DNA of 12,192 nt, from NCBI GenBank assembly GCA_937901285.1, contig CALCHI010000156.1, positions 1 through 12,192 of the forward strand, given 5' to 3'. Within the stretch, counting starts at the first letter, position 1; every line of letters starts with the position of its first letter. Position numbers and translations under genes: made by a program. The notes below the pieces were generated by a model. It made no database searches. It was not told the DNA's origin and was given only the letters and a program-made list of their open reading frames with translations. The stretch comes from UBA8437 sp003445035 (GTDB lineage: Bacteria > Planctomycetota > Planctomycetia > Planctomycetales > Planctomycetaceae). Shown piece after piece: positions 5,507-12,192 of the stretch.

Positions 5507-7063
5507 ATGAGCACCGAGACTTCTTTCAGCCCGTGTCTGCGGCTGCATGCCGACGACAACATCCTGGTGGCACGGGCCGAGGTCTCGGCCGGGGCGAGCA
5601 TTCCGGATAGCCCGCAGGGCTTCACCACATCCGAGAGGATCGAACTGGGGCACAAGGTCGCTTCGAAACCGATCTCCGCCGGCGAGCCGATCCGCAAGTA
5701 CGGCCAGGTGATCGGATTCGCGATCGAGTCGATCCAGCCGGGTGAGTGGGTGCACGTTCACAACGTCGAACCCGGCGACCTGGATCTCGATTACGCATTT
5801 TCGGCCGACGTTCCCGCACCACCGGACCCGATCACCGGAAGGACGTTTCGGGGCTACCGTCGTGCCGACGGACGCGTGGGAACGCGGAACTACCTGGGAA
5901 TCGTCAGCACCGTCAACTGCTCGGCCACCGCATCGAAGTACGTCGCCCGGGCCTTCGACGAGGGGCTGCTGGAAGACTACCCGAACATCGATGGCATCGT
6001 GCCCCTGGTTCACCAGGGGGGGTGTGCGATGCAGTTCGGCGGTGAGGATCACCAGCAGTTGGCGCGGACGCTCGCCGGATTTGCCCAGCATCCCAACATC
6101 GGCGGCTACCTGGTGCTGGGGCTCGGCTGCGAGACCGGCCAGGGATCGTTCCTGGTCGACAGCCACGGGCTGGTGCAACTCGAGGTTCCCGGCCGGGCGT
6201 CGGATCCGATCCCGCTGGTGATGAACATCCAGGACGAGGGAGGCATGCGAAAGACCGTCGATCGCGCGGTGGGAGTGCTGACGGAGATGTTGCCGGAGAT
6301 CAACGCGGTCGAGCGAACCGAGATTCCGGTCTCGGAACTGATCCTGGGGACCGAGTGCGGTGGCAGCGACGGGAACAGTGGTGTCACCGCCAATCCGGCC
6401 GTCGGCGTGGCCAGTGACATGCTGGTGGCCGCCGGGGCGACGTCGATCCTGGGCGAGACTCCCGAGATCTACGGGGGCGAGCATCTCTTGACCCGGCGGG
6501 CGTCGAGTCCGGAGGTCGGTGAAAAACTGGTGGCGTTGATCGATTGGTGGAAGGACTATGCGGCGAAATTCGGGGCCGAGATCAACAACAACCCGTCGGT
6601 GGGGAACAAGAAGGGGGGCCTGACGACGATTTACGAGAAGTCTCTCGGGGCGATTGCCAAGGGCGGCAGCACGGCCCTGAAGGAGGTTTACCGGTACGCG
6701 GAGGCGGTGACGGCCAAGGGGTTTGTCGTGATGGACACACCCGGTTACGACCCCGCTTCGATCACCGGCATGGTTGCCGGAGGGGCCAACGTGCTCGTGT
6801 TCACCACCGGCCGAGGCAGTTGTTTCGGGTGCAAGCCGGTTCCCTGCATCAAGATCTCCTCCAACAGCCCGATGTTCGACCGGATGAGCGATGACATGGA
6901 TGTGAATGCCGGTCGTATTCTCGAGGGGGCAACGGTCGAAGAGGTCGGCGAGGAGATTTTCGACGAGATTGTTGACGTCGCCAGCGGGAAACAGACCAAG
7001 AGCGAGGCCCAGGGAATCGGGGAAGAGGAGTTCTGTCCGTGGTCAATCGGGCCGGTTTTGTGA
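5507..7063 (+). CDS. UxaA-family altronate/galactarate-type dehydratase
   Basis: A 518-residue two-domain protein of the UxaA/GarD family of iron-dependent sugar-acid dehydratases, cytoplasmic. The N-terminal SAF-like domain (about 10-90) includes LHADDNILVA and IQPGEWVHVHN. The catalytic domain (about 115-505) includes GYRRADGRVGTRNYLGIVSTVNCSA, HQGGCAM (169-175), LGLGCET, LGTECGGSDGNSG (280-292) and the C-terminal PGYDPASITGMVAGGANV followed by TGRGSCFGCKPVPCIK. Conserved cysteines near 138, 173, 208, 284, 439 and 442 fit metal binding in this family. Known members convert D-altronate to 2-keto-3-deoxygluconate, or galactarate to its keto-deoxy product; which substrate applies cannot be decided, so no symbol is given. 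Length is near the E. coli UxaA norm of roughly 500 residues. GGAG sits 9 nt before the ATG. No other uronate-pathway gene is in the window, so it may be a stand-alone catabolic gene. Confidence 0.9.
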   Translation: MSTETSFSPCLRLHADDNILVARAEVSAGASIPDSPQGFTTSERIELGHKVASKPISAGEPIRKYGQVIGFAIESIQPGEWVHVHNVEPGDLDLDYAFSADVPAPPDPITGRTFRGYRRADGRVGTRNYLGIVSTVNCSATASKYVARAFDEGLLEDYPNIDGIVPLVHQGGCAMQFGGEDHQQLARTLAGFAQHPNIGGYLVLGLGCETGQGSFLVDSHGLVQLEVPGRASDPIPLVMNIQDEGGMRKTVDRAVGVLTEMLPEINAVERTEIPVSELILGTECGGSDGNSGVTANPAVGVASDMLVAAGATSILGETPEIYGGEHLLTRRASSPEVGEKLVALIDWWKDYAAKFGAEINNNPSVGNKKGGLTTIYEKSLGAIAKGGSTALKEVYRYAEAVTAKGFVVMDTPGYDPASITGMVAGGANVLVFTTGRGSCFGCKPVPCIKISSNSPMFDRMSDDMDVNAGRILEGATVEEVGEEIFDEIVDVASGKQTKSEAQGIGEEEFCPWSIGPVL

Positions 7064-7123
7064 GCGATGAACGACCTGTGAGACAGGTGGAATTGGTGGA
7101 TATAAGTTCGCAACTCGTTTCTC

Positions 7124-7142
7124 TGTAACGTGTTGCGTTACA
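7124..7142. repeat. Perfect 7-bp inverted repeat TGTAACG-5 nt-CGTTACA
   Basis: The arms TGTAACG (7124-7130) and CGTTACA (7136-7142) flank the loop TGTTG. The CGTTACA heptamer recurs at 7204-7210, so the left arm can pair with either copy. The dyad size suits a repressor operator or a small RNA hairpin. Confidence 0.6.
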
Positions 7143-7160
7143 ATTCCCCCCTCACAACCC

Positions 7161-7205
7161 CGATCATCGGGACATTCGCCAAATCCGGCATGTCCCCGAT
7201 AATCG
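7161..7205. repeat. Long imperfect inverted repeat containing two CGATNATCG palindromes
   Basis: Arms 7161-7175 and 7190-7205 pair over 14 bp with one bulge (C7197) and one mismatch, around a 14-nt loop. Each arm contains its own small palindrome, CGATCATCG (7161-7169, extendable to CCCGATCATCGGG at 7159-7171) and CGATAATCG (7197-7205), centred 36 nt apart. This could be a protein-binding pair of sites or an RNA stem-loop. Confidence 0.6.
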
Positions 7206-7244
7206 TTACAGGTTGCCAGATTTCCTGACCGATAAAACCAGTGG

Positions 7245-7264
7245 ATCCGCACCTTAGTGTGGAT
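7245..7264. repeat. 8-bp stem-loop in the presumed leader of the outer-membrane protein gene
   Basis: ATCCGCAC (7245-7252) pairs with GTGTGGAT (7257-7264) around the loop CTTA, with one G-T wobble. It lies about 50 nt before the start codon at 7313, so it would be in the 5' leader if transcription starts upstream. Confidence 0.45.
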
Positions 7265-7312
7265 GTGGTACGGGTGAATTGCCCGGTTCGGTAGTAAGTC
7301 AAGGATGATCTG

Positions 7313-9025
7313 ATGCGGATGTCACAGCGACTGACGCTGGCAATCTGCTTGTTGGCCCTGGCGATGTTGGGCCGCGAGGCGATGGCCCAGGGGCCTCCTC
7401 CAGGAATGCCGCCGTCATCGATGGGGTCCTACCCTGCCAACTCGATGTACGACTTCGAGTACGACAAGCACTACTACCGGGACGGGATGTGGAATCGGGT
7501 CTCGTCGAATCGCGGTCGCCGTTCGATTTTCAACATCGACTACCTGAAGTCCAGGACCCGGAAACCGACCGGGTTCCTCGGCAACAGTGGTGCCATGTCC
7601 TACAAGGACATGATCCTGCCGATTCTCGAAGAGGATCCCTACGACCTGGGCGACAGCGGTGGTGGAGGTGGAGGCCAGGAGCAGAGCGTGGTCGATCAGT
7701 TCCGCGGGGTTCCGGCAGCCGGCGTTCCCGGGTTCAACTACTACGATCCCGTACAGCTCCAGAACACCCTCAACAGTCCGACCGGTTCGGGCATAAGGCT
7801 CCAGGTGGGGTACTTCGATCCGGATGACAGCGGGCTGGTGGTCGAGGGATTTGGACAGAACACGTCCGAGACGTTCGATGCACGGGACACGCTGGGACCG
7901 GGCCGGGGCGAACAGAAGAACACGCTGCTGTTGTTGCTCAGGCCACCTGACTTCCTGCTCAACAACATCGGCGGTGCCGGTAGCCAGTTCGGTCAATCCG
8001 GTGGCGGTGGCGGTGGGGGTGGGGATGACGACGCATCGACGGCCCAGGACTTCATCCTGCAGAACAACCTGTTGAACCTGAGGGGCCTTCCGCTGGACAA
8101 CGGTACCCGCGACGGTGCCGGTAACATCATCGGAGCCTCCTCGCCGTTTGACCTCGAGTTCCGCCTGTCGACCAAGAGTCGCACCTACGGTGCCTCGGTC
8201 ACCTGGATCATGGCTCCCCGCTACAGCACCAAGAAGTTCATGCTGCGTCCGACCTTCGGGGTCCGTTACCTGCGGATCCAGGAGAGCATGAGGTTCTACG
8301 GGCAGGACAGCGGCCTGACCTACGACAACCTCGAGGATCTCGACGAAGGATTCAACGGTGACGTCAAGCTGCACTCCCCGCCGAACGGGATCGACGACGA
8401 TGGCGACGGGATCACCGACAACGCGGGACTGGTCGAAGAGAGTGGCGGCGGCGGTGGTGGTGGTGCTGACGAAGAGTTCCGCTTCGTCATCTACAACGAC
8501 CCCTCGATGTATCCGTTGACCTCAACGTTGAGCAACGTGTCACGCAGTGACCTGATCGGACCGGAGGTCGGGTTGAGGTACGATCTGGGTGGCGAGAAGT
8601 TCAAGCTGTGGGGACAGACCAAGCTGGCGGTGGCGGCCAACAGCGAGCGGATGCGTCTGAAGGGCAATAACATCGGGCTCGTGACCCGCCAAGCCGACTT
8701 CAATGTGTCCACGCCGGGGGATCCCCAGCCGAACCGGTTCAGTGACCGCGACCGGCACTCCCACGTCTCGGAGATCATCGAACAGTCCCTCTTTGCCGAG
8801 GCACCCCTGTTCGCCCATATCCCGATCCTGCGTCGTTCGACAATTCTCAGCGAGGCCCGGTTCCGCTTCGGTTACACGCTGCTGTTCGTCGGCCACGTGG
8901 CCCGGCCCTTCGGGAGCATCTACTGGGCAGGAAACCCGTCGGAGGGCCTGTTCCCCTCCATCGACACCAAGCGTACGAGTTTCTGGACCGAGAACTACAG
9001 CTTCTCGATCAACTGGACGTACTAG
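7313..9025 (+). CDS. Secreted/outer-membrane beta-barrel-like protein with three poly-Gly tracts (BBP7/DUF1551-like)
   Basis: A 570-residue exported protein. Residues 1-25 are a signal peptide (MRMSQRL, leucine-rich core, cleavage likely after AMA). The N-terminal third is Tyr/Pro/Gly rich. From about 280 the sequence alternates in the manner of amphipathic beta strands (LEFRLSTKSRTYGASVTWIM, FMLRPTFGVRYLRI, LIGPEVGLRYDLG, FKLWGQTKLAVAANS, ARFRFGYTLLFVG). It ends in FSINWTY, an aromatic C-terminus as in outer-membrane barrels recognised by BamA. This order resembles the planctomycete BBP7 (DUF1551) barrels; that link is from recall and moderate. Three glycine runs (116-121, 230-237, 378-384), each preceded by Ser and followed by acidic residues, probably form flexible loops. 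An Asp-rich NGIDDDGDGITDN (358-370) looks like a calcium-binding thrombospondin-3-type repeat. AAGGA 7 nt upstream supports the start; a second ATG at 7319 is possible. Confidence 0.78.
   Translation: MRMSQRLTLAICLLALAMLGREAMAQGPPPGMPPSSMGSYPANSMYDFEYDKHYYRDGMWNRVSSNRGRRSIFNIDYLKSRTRKPTGFLGNSGAMSYKDMILPILEEDPYDLGDSGGGGGGQEQSVVDQFRGVPAAGVPGFNYYDPVQLQNTLNSPTGSGIRLQVGYFDPDDSGLVVEGFGQNTSETFDARDTLGPGRGEQKNTLLLLLRPPDFLLNNIGGAGSQFGQSGGGGGGGGDDDASTAQDFILQNNLLNLRGLPLDNGTRDGAGNIIGASSPFDLEFRLSTKSRTYGASVTWIMAPRYSTKKFMLRPTFGVRYLRIQESMRFYGQDSGLTYDNLEDLDEGFNGDVKLHSPPNGIDDDGDGITDNAGLVEESGGGGGGGADEEFRFVIYNDPSMYPLTSTLSNVSRSDLIGPEVGLRYDLGGEKFKLWGQTKLAVAANSERMRLKGNNIGLVTRQADFNVSTPGDPQPNRFSDRDRHSHVSEIIEQSLFAEAPLFAHIPILRRSTILSEARFRFGYTLLFVGHVARPFGSIYWAGNPSEGLFPSIDTKRTSFWTENYSFSINWTY
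7658..7675 (+). repeat. Poly-glycine codon tract 1 (6 Gly)
   Basis: Six consecutive glycine codons using mixed GGT/GGA/GGC, in the context DS-Gly6-QEQ. Mixed codon use suggests that glycine itself, rather than DNA slippage, keeps the tract. Confidence 0.9.
8000..8023 (+). repeat. Poly-glycine codon tract 2 (8 Gly)
   Basis: Eight consecutive glycine codons, GGT/GGC alternating and then GGG-containing, in the context QS-Gly8-DDD. It is the longest of the three tracts. Confidence 0.9.
8444..8464 (+). repeat. Poly-glycine codon tract 3 (7 Gly), near-pure trinucleotide repeat
   Basis: GGC three times then GGT four times, in the context ES-Gly7-ADEE. It is the most microsatellite-like of the three and could vary in length in frame. 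Confidence 0.9.
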
Positions 9026-12000
9026 ATCTCGGCGACCCCGGGGTCCGGCTGGTCATCGAAGCCGGCCAGTTTCTTGACGTCCAGGAAGACCAGGTTCAGC
9101 GACGGCACGATCACCAGCGTCAGTGCCGTGGCGAAGATCAGTCCGAAGGTCAGCGTCACGGCCATCGGGGTGAGGAACTTGGCCTGGAAGCTGGTCTCGA
9201 ACATCAGGGGCGTCAGCCCTGATGCGGTCGTCAGGGTGGTCAGCAGGATGGCCCGCAGTCGCGAGCGGGCCCCTGTGACACTGGCTTCGAAGGGATCCGC
9301 GCCGTCACGGATCCGCCGGTTGATGAAGTCGACCAGGATCAGGCTGTCGTTGACCAGGATTCCGGCCAGGGCGACAAAGCCGATTTCGCTGAGAATCGTG
9401 ATCGGGTTGCCGGTGATCCAGTGTCCGACGATGGCTCCCAGCAGGCCGAAGGGGATGGCCGCCATGACCACGATCGGCTGGGCGTAACTGCGAAACAGGC
9501 CGGCCAGCATCATATAGATCAGCACCAGCACCACGGGGAAAGCGATCCAGAGGCTGCCGAACGCCTTGGTCCGTTCCTCGAAGTTCCCCAGGAACTCGAT
9601 GCGGACGTCGGGGTAATTGGGTGCGATGTTGCGGTCGAAGTCCTCGCGAACCCGTCCGAGCACGACCGACGAATCGGCCACATCGGTGTCGACGGCTCCG
9701 TAGACCGACACCGCCCGCTGCCTCTGGCTGCGGTGCACCGCGGTGAAGCCTTCACCGGGCTCCAGCCGGGCCACCTCGTGCAACGGCACCCAGCCACGTT
9801 GGCCCGAGATCATCGCGGTGGGGATCCACATCGACTCCAGGTGAAACAGGCTCTCCCGGAAGATCTCCGGGTACCGCACCATCACCCGGATGTCCTCCCG
9901 GTTGCGACTGATCCGGTGAGATTCGCGGCCGTAGAGAGCGCTGCGGACGTGGCTGCCCAGCCGGTTTTCGTCGATCCCGGTCGGCCGTGCGGATTCCTTC
10001 AGCCGCAGGGTCATTTCCCGCTTGCCCTCGTCGTGGTCGTCGTCGAGGTCGAAGACCCCGGTGTAGGAATCGAGCGTCCGTTGCAGGTCCTCACCGACCT
10101 GGACCAGTTCCTCGAAGTTCGGTCCCGAGACCTTGATGTGGATGTCTCGTCCGCCGGGCCCCCCGTTCATCGCGTCCCAGTTGACCGAGTTGACTCCCTG
10201 CAGCGTTCGAGCGAACTCGCGGAGTTCGACCAGCAGTTCATCGCTGGACCGCTCGTCATCAAGTTCTCGTTCGTCGGCGGCTTTCAACTCGAGGATCAGC
10301 TGGCCGAGATGCGACTGCATTTCGGCTCCGCCACCCCCCTTGATGTCCATCTGCATGGCGACGAACATCTGGACGTTTTTCACCTCCGGCAGAGTCAGCG
10401 CGAAGTCGTTGACCCGCTTGACCTGCTCGCGGGTCTGGCTGACGACGGTGCCCACCGGCATCTCGACCCCGCACATCAACGTCTCGCTGTCCATCTTCTG
10501 GATGAAGACCAGGTCGACGATCCCGCCGGCGATCAGCCCGAAACTGGCGACCACAGTCGAGAACGCCAGGGCCAGCGTGACGTACCGCCACCTCAGGGCG
10601 ACACGCAGCAGTCGTTCGTAGAAGTCCTGCAACCGGCCCCTCATCAACTGGTCGGGTGCGGCGGCAAGGGATTTCAGCACCCGTCGCCAGCCGGAGAGGT
10701 TGGTGGACGGGGAAGTCGTCTTGATATGGGACAGGTGCGCCGGCAGGATCACCAGGGCTTCCACCAGTGAAACGGTCAGTGCCGCCAGTACGACGATCGG
10801 CAGGACCCGCATGAAGTCCCCGATCTGGCCCTGGATGAACAGCAGCGGGGCGAATGCGGCGATGGTCGTCATGATCGTGACGCAGACCGGCCAGGCCACC
10901 TCGTCGGTACCGCGCACCGCAGCCTCCCGGGACGGCATCCCCTCCTCGACGTGCCGATAGATGTTCTCACCGATGATGATCGCGTCGTCGACGATGATCC
11001 CCAGCACGATGATCAACCCGAACATGCTCAGCAGGTTGATGGTCTCGCCCATGGCCCACAGCACGATGAATGTTCCCAGGAACGACACCACCAGCCCGGC
11101 GGCGACCCAGATCGCCACCCGCCAGTTGAGGAACAGCATCAGGCTGATCAGCACCAGGACCAGGCCGGCCCGGCCGTTGCGAGTCATCAAATCCAGCCGA
11201 CCCTCGATGAACCGCGCCAGGTCGGTGTGCAGTGCGACCTGGAACTGGTGCTCGAACGGTTGAGAGGCACTCTGTTCGTAGATCGTCCTGGGGTCACCCC
11301 GGCCGCTGACGATCGTCATCAACCATGTCAGGCCACTGCCGACCGTCGAGACCGGCTTCTGGTACCAGGGCGCCTGGGAGATCTGCTGGAACCCGAATGG
11401 ATCGAACGTCGCACCGAGCTTCCCCTTGACGTAGGCCTTGACCAGCCGCGAGATCTGAATCGCGTCCTGGCTGGGGGTCTTGTAGACAATGCAGTGGGCC
11501 GCCGGTTCGCCGTTGAAATAGCTCTCGAGATCACTCTCGACGAACCCGTCCCGGACCGTGGCCAGCTCCTTCAACTGCACCTTCCGCCCGTCGGGGTCGC
11601 TGCGGATGACGATGTTCTCGAGATCGATGCCGCGACGTTCTTCGCCGAGCATGCGGACAGAAACCGTCAGGCGGTTGCCCTTGAGCTGCCCGCTGGAGAC
11701 GTCGATGTTGACGCCGCGAATGGCCGTGGCCACCTCGTCGAAGGTGATGTCGTATTCGAGCAGCTTCAGCGGTTTCAGCTCGATACTGATCTCGTCGCTG
11801 CGGATTCCGGACAACTGCACGTCGCTGACGCCCGGCAACAGCAACAGGTCGTCCCGCAGTCTTTTGACCGCCCGTTTCAACTCGGCTTCCGAACCCTCCC
11901 CGTAAAGCGCAACGCTGATGACCGGGAGCCGGGGTTCGAGCTTGTTGATGGTCACTCGCTCGACGTCTTCGGGCAGGTCGGCCAACGCGTCGACCTCGCT

Positions 12001-12192
12001 CTTGACCTCCTGGACCACCACGTTGATGTCCTCGACGTCGCTGTAGAGCGTCAGCGTCGTCATGCTCACGCCTTCAGAGACCGTCGAGTCGACCTTCTCG
12101 ATCCCCTCGATGTCGTGAACCGCCTCCTCGACCTTGATCGTGACCGATTTTTCCACTTCCTCGGGTTGCTGGCCCGGGTAGACGGCCGTGAT
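9022..12192 (-). CDS. RND-family efflux permease (AcrB-like), N-terminus beyond right edge
   Basis: 1056 residues are visible and the frame stays open to the window edge (ITAVYPGQQPEEVEKS), so about 50 N-terminal residues with TM1 are missing; the GTG at 12156 is an internal valine codon. It is an inner-membrane proton-driven RND transporter that would work with a periplasmic adaptor and outer-membrane channel, neither seen here. Counting from the edge, TM2-TM6 span about 341-484, TM7 about 537-557, and TM8-TM12 about 880-1032, with the periplasmic porter domains between. TM4 carries the proton-relay pair D402-D403 (IIVDDAII). TM10 reads GILVNDSLILVDFIN, so the position of AcrB Lys940 is N948, as in a wide non-AcrB subgroup (recall). 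An extra segment of roughly 55 residues lies before TM2 (about 260-315). The stop overlaps that of the convergent gene in CTAG. Substrate unknown. Confidence 0.93.
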   Translation of the reverse strand: MTAVYPGQQPEEVEKSVTIKVEEAVHDIEGIEKVDSTVSEGVSMTTLTLYSDVEDINVVVQEVKSEVDALADLPEDVERVTINKLEPRLPVISVALYGEGSEAELKRAVKRLRDDLLLLPGVSDVQLSGIRSDEISIELKPLKLLEYDITFDEVATAIRGVNIDVSSGQLKGNRLTVSVRMLGEERRGIDLENIVIRSDPDGRKVQLKELATVRDGFVESDLESYFNGEPAAHCIVYKTPSQDAIQISRLVKAYVKGKLGATFDPFGFQQISQAPWYQKPVSTVGSGLTWLMTIVSGRGDPRTIYEQSASQPFEHQFQVALHTDLARFIEGRLDLMTRNGRAGLVLVLISLMLFLNWRVAIWVAAGLVVSFLGTFIVLWAMGETINLLSMFGLIIVLGIIVDDAIIIGENIYRHVEEGMPSREAAVRGTDEVAWPVCVTIMTTIAAFAPLLFIQGQIGDFMRVLPIVVLAALTVSLVEALVILPAHLSHIKTTSPSTNLSGWRRVLKSLAAAPDQLMRGRLQDFYERLLRVALRWRYVTLALAFSTVVASFGLIAGGIVDLVFIQKMDSETLMCGVEMPVGTVVSQTREQVKRVNDFALTLPEVKNVQMFVAMQMDIKGGGGAEMQSHLGQLILELKAADERELDDERSSDELLVELREFARTLQGVNSVNWDAMNGGPGGRDIHIKVSGPNFEELVQVGEDLQRTLDSYTGVFDLDDDHDEGKREMTLRLKESARPTGIDENRLGSHVRSALYGRESHRISRNREDIRVMVRYPEIFRESLFHLESMWIPTAMISGQRGWVPLHEVARLEPGEGFTAVHRSQRQRAVSVYGAVDTDVADSSVVLGRVREDFDRNIAPNYPDVRIEFLGNFEERTKAFGSLWIAFPVVLVLIYMMLAGLFRSYAQPIVVMAAIPFGLLGAIVGHWITGNPITILSEIGFVALAGILVNDSLILVDFINRRIRDGADPFEASVTGARSRLRAILLTTLTTASGLTPLMFETSFQAKFLTPMAVTLTFGLIFATALTLVIVPSLNLVFLDVKKLAGFDDQPDPGVAEI

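Larger units (their letters stand above)
7064..7312. other. Structured intergenic region upstream of the poly-Gly outer-membrane protein gene
   Basis: This 249-nt gap has no gene but is rich in inverted repeats (separate entries). AAGGA at 7301-7305 is the Shine-Dalgarno for the ATG at 7313. TATAAG at 7101-7106 could be a -10 box, but no good -35 lies 16-18 nt before it. No stem is followed by a T-tract, so a classical intrinsic terminator for the dehydratase gene is not evident. The region may act as operator, structured leader or factor-dependent terminator. Confidence 0.5.

Noticed and set aside
5344..5697. N-terminal extension of the SIS isomerase to 5697
   Set aside because: It would run through the divergent intergenic region and into the UxaA-family gene. 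The start at 5343 matches the domain boundary.
7101..7106. TATAAG as a sigma-70 -10 box
   Set aside because: The positions 16-18 nt upstream hold no acceptable -35 hexamer, so it was not called as a promoter.
7124..7142. Intrinsic terminator for the UxaA-family gene
   Set aside because: The stem is AT-containing and is followed by AATTCCCCCC rather than a T-tract, so it does not fit a rho-independent terminator.
7415..8374. 319-residue minus-strand open frame inside the poly-Gly protein gene
   Set aside because: It has no motif, signal or Shine-Dalgarno, and the opposite strand carries a signal peptide and a barrel-like C-terminus.
9421..10770. 449-residue plus-strand open frame inside the RND permease
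   Set aside because: It is antisense to strongly conserved RND motifs; its composition (His/Asp/Gln-rich, no domain) is that of a shadow frame.
1..12192. CRISPR array, tRNA/rRNA gene, insertion sequence or phage/defence cassette
   Set aside because: No regularly spaced repeats, tRNA-like cloverleaf, transposase motif, terminal inverted repeats or recognisable defence domain was seen on either strand by eye.

Overview
The window is high-GC, densely coded bacterial DNA, most likely from a planctomycete (Planctomycetota). The basis is the character of the genes: a coupled pair of secreted trypsin-like/PDZ proteins, a signal-peptide beta-barrel protein resembling the planctomycete BBP7/DUF1551 group, and modest Shine-Dalgarno use. 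This assignment comes from recalled family character, not from a search, and no species is claimed. I see no rRNA, tRNA, CRISPR array, insertion sequence or phage gene.

Left block, minus strand (1-2408): four tightly packed genes read right to left. They are rfbC (dTDP-4-dehydrorhamnose 3,5-epimerase), pdxA (4-hydroxythreonine-4-phosphate dehydrogenase, 8-nt overlap), a histidine-phosphatase-family enzyme (1-nt TGATG overlap) and the first 33 codons of a HAD-family phosphatase that runs off the left edge. They look like one operon joining a deoxysugar step, a vitamin B6 step and two phosphatases.

Protease pair, plus strand (2569-4703): a secreted S1C-type serine protease with an intact His-Asp-Ser triad and a C-terminal PDZ domain is followed, with an ATGA overlap, by a second secreted trypsin-fold protein. 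In the second the His is Ser, the nucleophile Ser is Cys, and the PDZ domain sits inside the protease fold. The two share a proline-rich LPRDL segment just after the signal peptide. This active-protease/pseudoprotease pair is the most interesting system in the window.

Middle block: a GmhA-type SIS isomerase on the minus strand (4714-5343) ends 10 nt from the pseudoprotease. It is divergent from a UxaA-family (altronate/galactarate-type) dehydratase on the plus strand (5507-7063). The 249-nt gap that follows (7064-7312) contains several stem-loops and repeated heptamers.

Right block: a secreted or outer-membrane protein with three poly-glycine tracts (7313-9025, plus) converges on an RND efflux permease (9022-12192, minus, N-terminus beyond the right edge). 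Their TAG stop codons share one CTAG palindrome. Envelope functions dominate: sugar precursors for surface glycans, periplasmic proteases, an outer-membrane protein and an efflux pump.
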